64,000 bases of DNA from the NCBI GenBank assembly GCA_034002745.1, contig JAVEZY010000004.1, positions 62,001 to 126,000 on the forward strand. The letters are read 5' to 3'. Below are positions 43,722-52,744 of the stretch, in pieces (position 1 is the stretch's first letter; every line of letters starts with the position of its first letter). The translations under genes and the position numbers were made by a program. The notes beneath the pieces were generated by a model. The model saw nothing but the letters and a program-made list of their open reading frames with translations. It was not told where the DNA came from and searched no databases. Origin of the DNA: JAITWN01 sp034002745. Its GTDB lineage: Bacteria > Pseudomonadota > Gammaproteobacteria > SZUA-140.

Positions 43722-44345
43722 TCACCCGCCCCCCAGGAAGGAAACGTCTCCCTTGCCTTCGCGCAGCACCACGGGCGCCTGGCCGGTAAGATCGATGATG
43801 GTCGTCGGCTCGTGCCCGCAGGGACCGCCATCGACGAGCAGATCGATCTGGCTTCCCAGTTGTTCGCGTATTTCCTCGGGATCGGTGAGCGGAAGATCGG
43901 CACCGGGCTCGATCAGGGTGACGCTCATCAGCGGCTCGCCAAGCAGTTCCAGCAGCAGATTCACCACCGGATGGTCGGGGACGCGCAAGCCGATGGTCCG
44001 ACGTTTCGGATTCTGCAACCGGCGCGGAACCTCGCGCGAAGCGGCGAGGATGAAGGTATAGGGTCCCGGCGTGAGCGACTTGAGCAGCCGGTAGGCCTGA
44101 TTATCTACCTGCGCGTAGGCGGAGATATCGGACAGATCGCGGCAGATCAGCGTGAAGTTGTGGTCCGGCGGCAGCTGGCGCAGGCGCAGAATGCGCTCCA
44201 TCGGCTCCTTTTCGCCGATATGGCAACCGAGGGCATAGCAGGAATCGGTGGGATAGGCGATCACGCCGCCCTGCCGCACGATCTCGGCCGCCTGGGACAG
44301 CAGGCGGCGCTGCGGATTCTCCGGATGGACCTCGAAGTATTGCAT
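43722..44345 (-). CDS. yciO: YciO/Sua5-family threonylcarbamoyladenylate synthase-like protein
   Basis: 207 aa, close to E. coli YciO. Shows VIAYPTDSCYALGCHIG, RLRQLPPDHNFTLICRDLSDIS, LTPGPYTFILAA, RRTIGLRVPDH and the end VVLREGKGDVS. The fold is that of TsaC/Sua5, which makes the t6A precursor, but YciO itself is only weakly active and its true role is unsettled. It precedes RNase AM downstream of the same promoter. Confidence 0.92.
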   Translation of the reverse strand: MQYFEVHPENPQRRLLSQAAEIVRQGGVIAYPTDSCYALGCHIGEKEPMERILRLRQLPPDHNFTLICRDLSDISAYAQVDNQAYRLLKSLTPGPYTFILAASREVPRRLQNPKRRTIGLRVPDHPVVNLLLELLGEPLMSVTLIEPGADLPLTDPEEIREQLGSQIDLLVDGGPCGHEPTTIIDLTGQAPVVLREGKGDVSFLGGG

Positions 44346-44359
44346 CGTCAAGCTCCTGC

Positions 44360-45214
44360 TCAGGCAGCCCAGTCTAGCCACACCGGCGTGCAACCGGCCG
44401 GCAGCGGCGCCAGTCTGCCGAGCTCCGGTCCGGCGCCTGGCTCGTGGAAATCGGAACCGCGCGAGGCGAGCAGTCCCAGCGCATGGGCATGCGCCGCCAG
44501 CGCCGCGGTCACCTCGGGGGTCTGGTTTCCGGAAATGATCTCCATCCCGACGCCTCCCGCCGCGCTGAATGCTTCCAGCGTGCGCCTGAGCGCGCTGCGA
44601 CTCATGCGGTAGCGCGCCGGATGCGCGAGCACCCCTTGACCGCCGGCAGCGGCGATCCAGGCGAGCGCCTCTTCCAGCGTCGCCCACTGACAGGCGACAT
44701 AGCACGAGGCGCCGCGCACCAGATAGCGCTTGAAGGCGCGCTGCAGATCGCGGGCATGTCCGGTTTCGACCAGATAGCGGGCAAAATGATTGCGTCCCGG
44801 CACGGTGTCGCCGGCCTGCGCCTGCGCACCGGCGAGCGCGCCGGCGACACCTGCCCGCTCGAGCTTGGCCGCCATGCGCTCGGCACGCTCGATGCGCACC
44901 CGTTCCAGCCGCTGCAGACCCGCGCTGAGCTCCGGATGCCCGGGATCGATGTTGAGCCCGAGAACATGGAGCACCTGGCCCTTCCAGCTCACCGAGATCT
45001 CGACGCCGGCTATCAGCCTCAGCCCCAGACGCTCCGCGGCCGCCCGGGCGTCCGCCACACCGGCCGTGGTATCATGATCCGTGATCGCGAGCAGCTCGAC
45101 CCCCTGCGCCGCAGCCCGTTCGACCAGCGCCGAAGGCGACAACACGCCATCCGAGCAGTTCGAATGACTGTGAAGATCAGCCCGGAGCAGGGATGGATGT
45201 TCGTGCCTATTCAT
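44360..45214 (-). CDS. rnm: RNase AM-type 5'-3' exoribonuclease (PHP domain)
   Basis: 284 aa, matching E. coli YciV (293). PHP-domain metal ligands: RADLHSHSNCSDG, ITDHDTTAG, GVEISVSW, HPARYRMS and SRGSDFHEPG. YciV trims the 5' ends of rRNA. Start ATG 45214; a longer frame runs upstream but with no similarity. Divergent from yciB with 62 bp between, which holds both promoters. Confidence 0.93.
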   Translation of the reverse strand: MNRHEHPSLLRADLHSHSNCSDGVLSPSALVERAAAQGVELLAITDHDTTAGVADARAAAERLGLRLIAGVEISVSWKGQVLHVLGLNIDPGHPELSAGLQRLERVRIERAERMAAKLERAGVAGALAGAQAQAGDTVPGRNHFARYLVETGHARDLQRAFKRYLVRGASCYVACQWATLEEALAWIAAAGGQGVLAHPARYRMSRSALRRTLEAFSAAGGVGMEIISGNQTPEVTAALAAHAHALGLLASRGSDFHEPGAGPELGRLAPLPAGCTPVWLDWAA

Positions 45215-45276
45215 CGGAATCCAGGTAATCAATCTCTCGATATGCCAATCCGCATCGGTCTTCCCGGACACGGACA

Positions 45277-45840
45277 GTGAAACTTCTCTTCGATCTGTTT
45301 CCGGTTCTGCTGTTTTTCATTGCCTTCAAGGCCTCCGGCGGAGACGTCTACGTCGCCACCGGTGTCGCCATCGTCGCGGGAGTGATCCAGGTCGGACTGG
45401 TGTGGCTGCGGCAACGCCGGCTCGAGTCCATGCACCTGATCACGCTCGGCCTGCTCGTCGTGTTCGGCGGCGCCACACTGCTGCTGCACGACGAAATGTT
45501 CATCAAGTGGAAACCGACCGTGGTCAACTGGCTGTTCGCGGCGGTGTTCCTGGGCAGCCATTTTATCGGTAAACGTCTGCTGATGCAGCGCCTGCTCGAA
45601 AAGAACATCGAACTTCCGCCGCCGGTATGGACACGGCTCAACCTCGCCTGGGGGCTGTTCTTCCTCGCGGTTGGCGCGATCAATCTGTGGGTTGTGTATA
45701 ATTTCTCCACCGAAATCTGGGTGGACTTCAAGCTTTTCGGCATCCTCGGACTGACGCTCGCCTTCGTGCTGCTGCAGTCGATCTACCTCATGCGGCACGT
45801 CAAGCCAGACCAGGATTCTGAAAAGGGCAAGGCAGAATGA
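45277..45840 (+). CDS. yciB: Inner membrane-spanning protein YciB (septation protein A)
   Basis: 187 aa with five TM helices. KLLFDLFPVLLFFIAFK, HDEMFIKWKPTVVNWLFAAVFLGSHFIGKRLLMQRLL and LNLAWGLFFLAVGAINLWVVY are diagnostic. Supports cell-envelope synthesis and division in E. coli with YciC/ZipA. Starts with GTG. Coupled to yciI by a four-base overlap. Confidence 0.96.
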   Translation: MKLLFDLFPVLLFFIAFKASGGDVYVATGVAIVAGVIQVGLVWLRQRRLESMHLITLGLLVVFGGATLLLHDEMFIKWKPTVVNWLFAAVFLGSHFIGKRLLMQRLLEKNIELPPPVWTRLNLAWGLFFLAVGAINLWVVYNFSTEIWVDFKLFGILGLTLAFVLLQSIYLMRHVKPDQDSEKGKAE

Positions 45841-46136
45841 TCTATGTTTTCTATTGCGAGGATGCAGAGAACGCGCTTCAGGCTCGCCGTGAACATCGCC
45901 CCGCGCACCTCGAGCGCCTGCATGAACTCAAGGCCCAGGGACGGCTGGTCCTCGCCGGCCCCTTCCCCGCCATCGACAGCCCGGACCCCGGGGAAGCCGG
46001 ATTCAGCGGCAGCCTCATCGTCGCGGAGTTCCCCTCGCTGGACGACGCGGAGCGCTGGGCCGCGGCGGACCCTTTTTGCAGATTCGGTGTCTACAGAAAG
46101 GTGACGGTCAAGCCATTCCTGAAGACACTGCCCTGA
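45837..46136 (+). CDS. yciI: YciI family protein
   Basis: 99 aa. YciI-type ferredoxin-like barrel; conserved RREHRPAHLERLHEL and the end RWAAADPFCRFGVYRKVTVKPF are visible (His and Asp form the presumed site). Enzymatic role unproven. Second gene of yciB-yciI-parvulin, overlapping yciB by ATGA. Confidence 0.95.
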   Translation: MIYVFYCEDAENALQARREHRPAHLERLHELKAQGRLVLAGPFPAIDSPDPGEAGFSGSLIVAEFPSLDDAERWAAADPFCRFGVYRKVTVKPFLKTLP

Positions 46137-46216
46137 TTGGCCGACACAGCGAACGATCGCAAATGGGGACTCCTGCGCCCGAGTCCCGCCGCGCACAACT
46201 GAACTCGAGGACCGAC

Positions 46217-47041
46217 ATGTTCGAACGCGACATTACGTTCCGCCGCTATCTTACTGCCCTATTGTTGGTTTTTGTTCTCCTCCCGCTCCAGGCAATAGCC
46301 ACCGGCGCCAGCACTGGGGAACCCGGTGACAGAGTGATCGCGGTGGTGAACGGCAAGGAACTCACGCTCGGCGACTTCAACGCCTTTGTCAGCACGCGCA
46401 TCGGCGAACGCCAGGTCAACCTCAATCAGCAGCAGATGAACGCGCTTTTTTCCGAGTACATCAACCGCGAACTGGTGTACCAGGATGCCATGGACAAGGG
46501 TTGGGATGACGCGCCGGAAGTGGTCAGCGCCGTGGAGAATCATCGCCGCAACATCGTCGCTCGCTATGCCTTCAGCCAGTTACTGCAGACGCCCATCGCG
46601 CGGGACGAGCTCGAAAAAGCCTATCGCGAACTCAAGCCGGTCCGGGAATATCGACTCAGCCACATTCTGACCGCCGAGGAAGGCACGGCGCGCGAAGTGA
46701 TCGGGGCGCTCGGCTCGGGCAAACCATTCGGAGACCTGGCCCGGGAAAAGTCGATCGATTCCACCGCTGCCCAGGGCGGCGAAATCGGTTGGATCAGCGC
46801 CGAACAGCTCTCTCCCGCCCTGCGCGAGGCCGCAGCCGGCCTGCGCCCGGGCAGTCACGGCAAGGAGCCGGTCAGAACCGAGTTCGGATGGCATGTGCTG
46901 CGTCTGGACGAAACCCGCATCGTACCCGTACCGCCCCTGGAAGAGGTGCAGGACGACCTGCGCCGCCAGCTCTCCAACCGCAGCATCACCCGCTACATCA
47001 GCGAACTGCGCGAGGAAGGGAAGATCGAGATAAGGCAGTAG
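46217..47041 (+). CDS. Exported PpiC-type peptidyl-prolyl isomerase (SurA/PrsA-like)
   Basis: 274 aa. Signal peptide (about 10-30), SurA-like N-terminal helical region (VIAVVNGKELTLGDFNAF), then a parvulin domain (about 155-250) with EYRLSHILTAEEGTA, GGEIGWISAEQLSP and TEFGWHVLRLDETR. Assists folding of envelope proteins. GAGG is six bases before the ATG. A nested hairpin follows. Confidence 0.9.
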   Translation: MFERDITFRRYLTALLLVFVLLPLQAIATGASTGEPGDRVIAVVNGKELTLGDFNAFVSTRIGERQVNLNQQQMNALFSEYINRELVYQDAMDKGWDDAPEVVSAVENHRRNIVARYAFSQLLQTPIARDELEKAYRELKPVREYRLSHILTAEEGTAREVIGALGSGKPFGDLAREKSIDSTAAQGGEIGWISAEQLSPALREAAAGLRPGSHGKEPVRTEFGWHVLRLDETRIVPVPPLEEVQDDLRRQLSNRSITRYISELREEGKIEIRQ

Positions 47042-47050
47042 CGAGAAGAA

Positions 47051-47097
47051 GCGCGCTTCTCCGAACCGGGGTCAGACCCCAGTACGGAGAAGCGCGC
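47051..47097 (+). terminator. Nested palindrome after the parvulin gene
   Basis: Outer arms GCGCGCTTCTCCG (47051-47063) and CGGAGAAGCGCGC (47085-47097) are a perfect 13-bp stem that encloses GGGGTCAGACCCC (47068-47080), itself a palindrome. No T-tract follows, so it may act as a terminator or an mRNA 3' stabiliser. Confidence 0.65.
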
Positions 47098-47176
47098 AGA
47101 GCATGGGGCATTCGTGTCCAGCGGATGAGCCCCCTGCCGCACCGGCGGAAAAAAGAGTCCGCCCCCTCAGGAACAT

Positions 47177-48235
47177 TCAGCTTTCATCCTTGCATCTTTC
47201 CTCTTTCTCCAATTCCGCAGCCACCGCGGCGGCTTCGCGCCAGGCGGTCAGGGAATGGAGTTCATCCCGGTTCGGGCATGCGCCGCGCGGTCGCAGACGG
47301 GCCAGTCTTGCGGCGCTTTGCGGGGCCGGGCGCCAGTCGGCGATGCGATCGGCGGCTGCGGCGGCTGACTCGAGTCCGCGGCAGACCAGCACCATGTCGC
47401 AGCCGGCGTCGAATGCGGCGATCGCCCGCTCCGGCACATCGCCCGCGCCTTCCGCCGCCGCCATGAGCAGATCATCGCTGATGATGGCCCCATCGAAACC
47501 GAGACGCCCGCGCAGCACTTCCTGCAGCCAGAACGGAGAAAATCCCGCCAGCCGCTCATCGACCGCGCTATAGCGCACATGGGCGACCATCATCGCTTCC
47601 AGCCCCTGACGGGCGAGATGCGCAAACGGAACCAGATCCTCCGCCTCGATCCGCTCCCAGGGACGCGGATCGACCGGCAGCGCCAGATGGGAATCCTCCG
47701 CTACGGAACCATGACCGGGGTAGTGCTTGCCGGTCGCGGGCATTCCCGCGCGCCGCATGCCGCTCACATAACGGGACGCGAGCGCCGCGACGACATGCGG
47801 ATCGGCGGCGAAGGCACGACTGCCGATGACGCTGCTCACACCGCGATGCAGATCGAGCACCGGGGCGAAACTCAGATCGATGCCCACGCTGCGCATCTCC
47901 ATCGCCATCAGCCAGCCACAGGTTTCGGCCAGCGCGGCGGCACGCTCAGGCGCTTCGGCATGCATGCGGCCGAACACCGACAGCGGCGGCAGGAGAGTGA
48001 ATCCCTCGCGCAGGCGCTGTACCCGCCCTCCCTCCTGGTCCACCGCGATGAGCAGCGGCGGATCACGCAGCTCATGTATTTCCCTCGTCAATGCAGCAAG
48101 TTGCGCGGCAGACTCGAAGTTTCTGGTGAAGAGAATGACGCCACCGACGCGGGGATGCCGCAGCAGTTCGCGCTCCGCCGCATCCAGTTCCGTTCCCTCC
48201 ACGCCGACCATGATCGGCCCGATATCGCCTTCCAT
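47177..48235 (-). CDS. nagZ: Beta-N-acetylhexosaminidase (peptidoglycan recycling)
   Basis: 352 aa GH3 enzyme that removes GlcNAc from anhydro-muropeptides in the cytoplasm. Family signs: GVILFTRNFES, LLIAVDQEGGRVQRLREG, ATGKHYPGHGSVAEDSHLALP (active His loop, KH-x-PGHG) and IISDDLLMAA with the nucleophile Asp. Last gene of a run with peptide ABC permeases 16 bp upstream, which fits recovery of wall fragments. Confidence 0.96.
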   Translation of the reverse strand: MEGDIGPIMVGVEGTELDAAERELLRHPRVGGVILFTRNFESAAQLAALTREIHELRDPPLLIAVDQEGGRVQRLREGFTLLPPLSVFGRMHAEAPERAAALAETCGWLMAMEMRSVGIDLSFAPVLDLHRGVSSVIGSRAFAADPHVVAALASRYVSGMRRAGMPATGKHYPGHGSVAEDSHLALPVDPRPWERIEAEDLVPFAHLARQGLEAMMVAHVRYSAVDERLAGFSPFWLQEVLRGRLGFDGAIISDDLLMAAAEGAGDVPERAIAAFDAGCDMVLVCRGLESAAAAADRIADWRPAPQSAARLARLRPRGACPNRDELHSLTAWREAAAVAAELEKEERCKDES

Positions 48236-48251
48236 CGTCTCTCCTGCCTGC

Positions 48252-49055
48252 TCAGAGTTGGTCGCGGTCCGTTTTCACGTCAAGCCGGTCACGCAGGCGA
48301 TCACCGAGCGCGTTGACCGCCAGCACCACCAGCATCAGCGCCGCGCCGGGCACGATCACCATGTGGGGCGCGACCAGCATGTAGCGGCTGCTGTCGCGGA
48401 TCATGCTGCCCCAGGACGGCGCCGGCGGCTGGATGCCGAGCCCGAGGAACGACAGCCCCGCTTCGGCGATGACCACGGCCGCGATGCCGAAGGTCGCCTC
48501 CACGATCAGCGGCGCGGCGATCAGGGGCAGCAGATGACGCCACAGGATGCGGGTGCGGCTGGCGCCGAGGGTGATCGCTGCCTGGACATGCTCGCGCTCG
48601 CGATAGGTGAGTACCTGCGCCCGCGCCAGCCGCGCAAAGCCGACCCAGCCGACCACGGCCAGCGCGATCACCACATTCCCCAGCCCCGCCCCCAGCACCC
48701 CGGCCAGCGCGATGGCGAGCAGGATACCTGGAAAGGCGAGAAACACATCGATGATCCGGGTCAGAACGTGATCCACCCAGCCGCCCGCCCAGGCGCTCGC
48801 CGCACCGATGCTGGTACCGAGCACCGCGGAGATCGACACCACGAACAGCGCCACGAAGAACGAATAGCGCGCGCCGACGGCGATGCGATCCCACAGCGGG
48901 CGGCCGAGGTCATCGTAGCCCATCCAGGCCGACGGCCCGGGCGGGGCAAGAATGCGCTCCAGGTCCATCGCCCCGGGATCGAGCGGCAACAGCCAGCCGA
49001 AGCAGGCGAGACCCGCCCAGCACGCGAGGATCGCGCACGCCCACCAGGGTCTCAT
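48252..49055 (-). CDS. Peptide ABC transporter permease, OppC/DppC type
   Basis: 267 aa with about six TM helices. Contains DDLGRPLWDRIAVGAR, the EAA loop GASRTRILWRHLLPLI and FGIAAVVIAEAGLSFLGLG. The ATG at 49055 overlaps the stop of the OppB-type gene (ATGA). Part of a transporter with the OppB-type permease and the binding protein; ATPases are not present nearby. Confidence 0.93.
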   Translation of the reverse strand: MRPWWACAILACWAGLACFGWLLPLDPGAMDLERILAPPGPSAWMGYDDLGRPLWDRIAVGARYSFFVALFVVSISAVLGTSIGAASAWAGGWVDHVLTRIIDVFLAFPGILLAIALAGVLGAGLGNVVIALAVVGWVGFARLARAQVLTYREREHVQAAITLGASRTRILWRHLLPLIAAPLIVEATFGIAAVVIAEAGLSFLGLGIQPPAPSWGSMIRDSSRYMLVAPHMVIVPGAALMLVVLAVNALGDRLRDRLDVKTDRDQL

Positions 49056-49993
49056 CGCTCGCCCCCCTCCCTGCCGCCGAGGCGTACCCGCGGATCGAGC
49101 CAGCCGTATGCCAGATCGGTGAGTGCATTGACCAGCACGTACGACACGGCGATGAGCAGGATGCAGGCCTGCACCACCGGATAGTCGCGGCGGTGGATCG
49201 ATTCGATGGTGAGCTGGCCGATGCCAGGCCAGGAAAACACGATCTCGGTGATGACCGTCCCCGCGAGCAGCGCGCCGAGTTGCAGACCGAGCAGCGTCAT
49301 CACCGGCAGCAGCGCATTGCGCAGCGCATGGCGCAGGATCACGCGGTACCATGGCAGGCCCTTGGCGCGCGCGGTGAGTATGTAGTCCTCGCCGAGCGCC
49401 TCAAGCAGCGTGGCGCGGATCATGCGCGACAGGATCGCCGCCAGCGCCGTTCCCAGCGTGATCGCCGGCAGCACCAGCGATCCCCAGCCGTCACGGCCAC
49501 TCACCGGCAGCCACCCCAGCCACAGCGAAAACACCAGGATCAGCAGCGGTCCCATGAGAAAGTTCGGAATCGATACCCCGAGCATGGAAAACATCATCGC
49601 GCCGTTGTCCCAGGCCGTGCCGCGCCGCATCGCCGCCAGCACGCCGAGCGGCAGCGCCAGCAGCAGCGCCACCGCCAGGCCCGCCACCGCCAGTTCCAGC
49701 GTGGCCGGGAACCTTTCGGCGAGAATCTCCGCGACGGGCCGGCGCGAGTAGAGCGAAGTGCCGAGGTCGAAATCCAGCAGTCGCCGGTAATACTCCGCCA
49801 TCTGCACAGGCAGCGGTTGATCGAGGCCGAGCGCGCGCCGGAGTTCCTCGCGATCGGCAGGCTGGCTGGTTTCGCCCAGCATCACTTCGACCGGATCGCC
49901 GGGCACCGCGTGGATGAGCAGGAACACCAGCACGGAAACGCCGAACACCACCAGCAGGGCGCTGGTAAGGCGCGACAGCAGGAACGCGATCAT
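49052..49993 (-). CDS. Peptide ABC transporter permease, OppB/DppB type
   Basis: 313 aa, six TM helices. Typical FGVSVLVFLLIHAVPGDPVEVMLGE at the N-terminus, LGLDQPLPVQMAEYY and the EAA motif ALGEDYILTARAKGLPW. Overlaps the binding protein gene by four bases (ATGA), so translation is coupled from the periplasmic receptor through to OppC. Confidence 0.94.
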   Translation of the reverse strand: MIAFLLSRLTSALLVVFGVSVLVFLLIHAVPGDPVEVMLGETSQPADREELRRALGLDQPLPVQMAEYYRRLLDFDLGTSLYSRRPVAEILAERFPATLELAVAGLAVALLLALPLGVLAAMRRGTAWDNGAMMFSMLGVSIPNFLMGPLLILVFSLWLGWLPVSGRDGWGSLVLPAITLGTALAAILSRMIRATLLEALGEDYILTARAKGLPWYRVILRHALRNALLPVMTLLGLQLGALLAGTVITEIVFSWPGIGQLTIESIHRRDYPVVQACILLIAVSYVLVNALTDLAYGWLDPRVRLGGREGGER

Positions 49994-51513
49994 GCGTCAC
50001 CCGCGCCGACGCGCCGGACCATCACCAGGCTGTCGTAGTTACCGTCCGCTGCGATCTGGTAGCCGCGGATGTCGGAGCGCGCAACGAATACATGATCCTC
50101 GTACCACAGGGGGACATAGGGCAAGGCTTCGAGCAGGCGGCGCTGCAGCGAATGCAGCGGCTCGATCTGCGCCGGCGTCGAGATCGCCGCTTCCGCGCGC
50201 TCGATCAGCCGATCGGCGACGGTGTCGACGAAGAACCCGCGGTTGGCGCCGAGCGGAGGCAGCGCCGTGCTGTGGAAGGCATAACGGTATATCTCCGGCA
50301 GCTTCACGCCGACCCAGCTCAGGCTGTACATCTGGAAGTTGCCGGCCTTGATGTCGCCGTAGAATGTGCCCCAGTCGTAGCTGCGCAGATCGACATCGAT
50401 GCCGATCTCCGCGAGCTGACGCTGGATCGCGGTCGCCAGACGCAGCCGCACCGGGTCGGTCGAGGTCTTGTAGACGATGCGCGCACCCTGTGCGCCGATC
50501 GACGCCAGCAGCCTTCGCGCCTCATCCGGATCGTAGGGCACGCCACTGTCGCCCAACCCCGCCCAATGCTCGGGCGGAAGTATGCCGCCCGCCGGCCGCG
50601 CGGTATCGCCCAGCACGTAGCGGATGAGCGCTTCGCGGTCGATCGCGTGGGCGATGGCACGGCGAAGCTCGGGCTGGCCCGTCAGCGGATCGCGAAGGTT
50701 GAAACCGAGGTACGCGAAGTTGCTCCCCGAGCCGGCGCTGACACGCACCTCCTCGCGTTCGCGCAGCCAGGACACCAGTTCCGGCGGGAGATCATTCTGG
50801 ATCATGTCGATCTCGCCGCGCAGCACCTTGAGTACCCGCACCGTCGGATCCGACACCGCGAGGAAGGCGAAATCCACGCCGTCCGCGCGCCGGCGCAGCC
50901 GAAGCTCGCCATCGGCTGGCCAGGCGACGAACTCGAACGGTCCACTGCCGACCGGCGAACGGTTGAACTGTTGTCCGGCCTGCAGCAACTGGCGCGGCAT
51001 GATGCCGATGGTCAGGCGGCCGGGGAAGAGCGGATCGGGACGATGGAGCAGGAACTCCACCACATCGTCGCCAACGGCGCGGACCGCCGCCACGTTCTCC
51101 AGCGAGATTCGGTGCGCGGAACCGGTGCGCTCGTCGAGCACCGATTCGTAGCTCGCGACGACATCAGCCGCGGCAAGCTCGGCGCCGTTGCTGAATCGCG
51201 GGCGCGGCGACTGCAGATTGAAGCGATAACGTGTGGGTTCGGGCGTTTCCCAGTCGGCGATGCCGGGTACCGGCATGGCGTGCTCGTCGAATTCCACCAG
51301 TCGCTGGTAAAGCAGGCGGATGATGCGCGCCGAAGCAGCATCGGTGGCGTGGCGCGGATCGAGCGTCACCGGCATCGCGGCCAGACCGAAGCGCAGATCC
51401 TCGCGCGGCACATCCGCCGCGCAGCCGAGAAGCGCGGCGACCAGGCACAGCAACCCGAGCATCCGGGACATCGGCCGGCCGGCGCCGCGCCGCTTACCCC
51501 GTGCTGTCACCAT
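49990..51513 (-). CDS. Peptide/nickel-type ABC transporter substrate-binding lipoprotein
   Basis: 507 aa, SBP_bac_5 family. Basic N-terminus, then a lipoprotein signal LGLLCLVAALLGC. Mature motif LRFGLAAMPVTLDPRHATD, then YNLRDP-type GFNLRDPLTGQPELRRAIAHAID, characteristic of peptide receptors. It starts at 51513 within the end of the CYTH gene (ATGGTGA overlap); an internal ATG at 51471 gives a shorter, also plausible signal. Ligand unknown; nagZ downstream suggests muropeptides or their peptides. Confidence 0.88.
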   Translation of the reverse strand: MVTARGKRRGAGRPMSRMLGLLCLVAALLGCAADVPREDLRFGLAAMPVTLDPRHATDAASARIIRLLYQRLVEFDEHAMPVPGIADWETPEPTRYRFNLQSPRPRFSNGAELAAADVVASYESVLDERTGSAHRISLENVAAVRAVGDDVVEFLLHRPDPLFPGRLTIGIMPRQLLQAGQQFNRSPVGSGPFEFVAWPADGELRLRRRADGVDFAFLAVSDPTVRVLKVLRGEIDMIQNDLPPELVSWLREREEVRVSAGSGSNFAYLGFNLRDPLTGQPELRRAIAHAIDREALIRYVLGDTARPAGGILPPEHWAGLGDSGVPYDPDEARRLLASIGAQGARIVYKTSTDPVRLRLATAIQRQLAEIGIDVDLRSYDWGTFYGDIKAGNFQMYSLSWVGVKLPEIYRYAFHSTALPPLGANRGFFVDTVADRLIERAEAAISTPAQIEPLHSLQRRLLEALPYVPLWYEDHVFVARSDIRGYQIAADGNYDSLVMVRRVGAGDA

Positions 51514-51974
51514 GTGGTATAGGGATTCCGCGCCAGCCAGACATTGTAGTAGCGGCTGTCGTGAGAGACCTCCTCACCCAGCCACGGCGGGCGAACGAAC
51601 TCCTCGTCGGCGCTGTCCAGTTCGATCTCGGCCACCACGAGACCTTCGTTCTCGCCTTCGAACACGTCGACCTCCCAGGTCTTGCCTTCATGGGGCACGA
51701 ACCAGCGCCTCTTCTCCACCAGCCGCCCCTCGCACAGACGCGCCAGCATTTCCTCGCCGTCCGCGAGCGGAACGGCATACTCGTACTCCAGCCGCTCGAT
51801 ATCCAGCGTTGCGCTCTTGATGTTGAGCCAGGCATGATCGCCGTCGACGCGGATGCGGACCGAGGAGCGCGCGCCGTTGGCCAGGTAGCCCTGCAGGTAG
51901 CGGGCGGATCCGGTCGCGCCATGTCGCCAGCTATCGCTGGCAACCAGAAACTTGCGTTCTATTTCCTTTGCCAC
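51507..51974 (-). CDS. CYTH/triphosphate tunnel domain protein
   Basis: 155 aa single CYTH domain. The signature ExExK is at Glu4, Glu6 and Lys8 (EIERKFL), then YLQGYL, SVRIRVDGDHAWLNIK, EYEYAVPLADGEEML, EVDVFEG and VAEIEL supply the charged tunnel. Such proteins are triphosphatases; some make cAMP. GTG at 51974 gives the family start. Overlaps the exonuclease gene by 16 bases. Confidence 0.9.
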   Translation of the reverse strand: MAKEIERKFLVASDSWRHGATGSARYLQGYLANGARSSVRIRVDGDHAWLNIKSATLDIERLEYEYAVPLADGEEMLARLCEGRLVEKRRWFVPHEGKTWEVDVFEGENEGLVVAEIELDSADEEFVRPPWLGEEVSHDSRYYNVWLARNPYTTW

Positions 51975-52744
51975 GCCTCGAGGAACTCCTGGAAGTGCGG
52001 CTGGTCTGCCTGGGCGAGATGCTCGCGCAACATCTGGCATTCGGCTTCATAGCGTTCGGGTTGAATGCGTCCGCGCAGCAATTCGAAGCGCAGATAGACC
52101 AGATAGGTGTTCAGCACGTCGGTTTCGCAGTAGTTGCGAATGCCGACGATATCTCCGGCCAGATACTGATCCCATACCCGCGCCCCGCTCATGCCGAGCT
52201 TGCCCGGCAGGCCCAGCATGACGGCGATCTCGTCGAGCGGTGCGCAGGCGCGCGCCTGGTATCCGGCCAGCACATCCATGACATCGATGTGACGCCAGTG
52301 GAAGCGGCTGAGATAGTTGTTCCAGCGGAACGACTGATCGTCGTCGCCGGTATCCCAGTAGCGCGGCGCCGAAATGCCGTGCAGCAAGGCACGATAATGC
52401 AGTACCGGCAAATCGAATCCCGAACCGTTCCAGCTCACCAGGCCCGGCAGGTAGCGATCGATCCCGTCGAAGAAGCGCTTCACCAGCTCGGCTTCTCCGG
52501 CGTCGGGATCTCCCAGCGACCAGACGCGGATGCTGTCTCCTTTCCTGAGCACCGCGGAGATGGCAACGATCCGCTGCAGATGCAGACGAAGAAAGTCGCT
52601 GTCGCCGGTCTCCTGGCGGCGGCGTTGAAACATGACGCTGGCGACATCGGCATCGCTCAGCCCTTGCAGATCGTAGAGCCGCCTTCCCGTCTCGACGTCG
52701 GGCACGGTCTCGATATCGAACACAAGAACGTTGAGGCGCGTCAT
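51959..52744 (-). CDS. DEDDy 3'-5' exonuclease (PolB-associated type)
   Basis: 261 aa. Exo I motif FDIETVP (Asp10, Glu12), exo II VSWNGSGFDLPVL, exo III NYCETDVLNTY (Tyr-x3-Asp), the DEDDy set. This 'predicted 3'-5' exonuclease' family (PF10108-like) is thought to act in DNA repair or RNA processing. Coupled to cysM (ATGA). Confidence 0.88.
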   Translation of the reverse strand: MTRLNVLVFDIETVPDVETGRRLYDLQGLSDADVASVMFQRRRQETGDSDFLRLHLQRIVAISAVLRKGDSIRVWSLGDPDAGEAELVKRFFDGIDRYLPGLVSWNGSGFDLPVLHYRALLHGISAPRYWDTGDDDQSFRWNNYLSRFHWRHIDVMDVLAGYQARACAPLDEIAVMLGLPGKLGMSGARVWDQYLAGDIVGIRNYCETDVLNTYLVYLRFELLRGRIQPERYEAECQMLREHLAQADQPHFQEFLEAWQRK

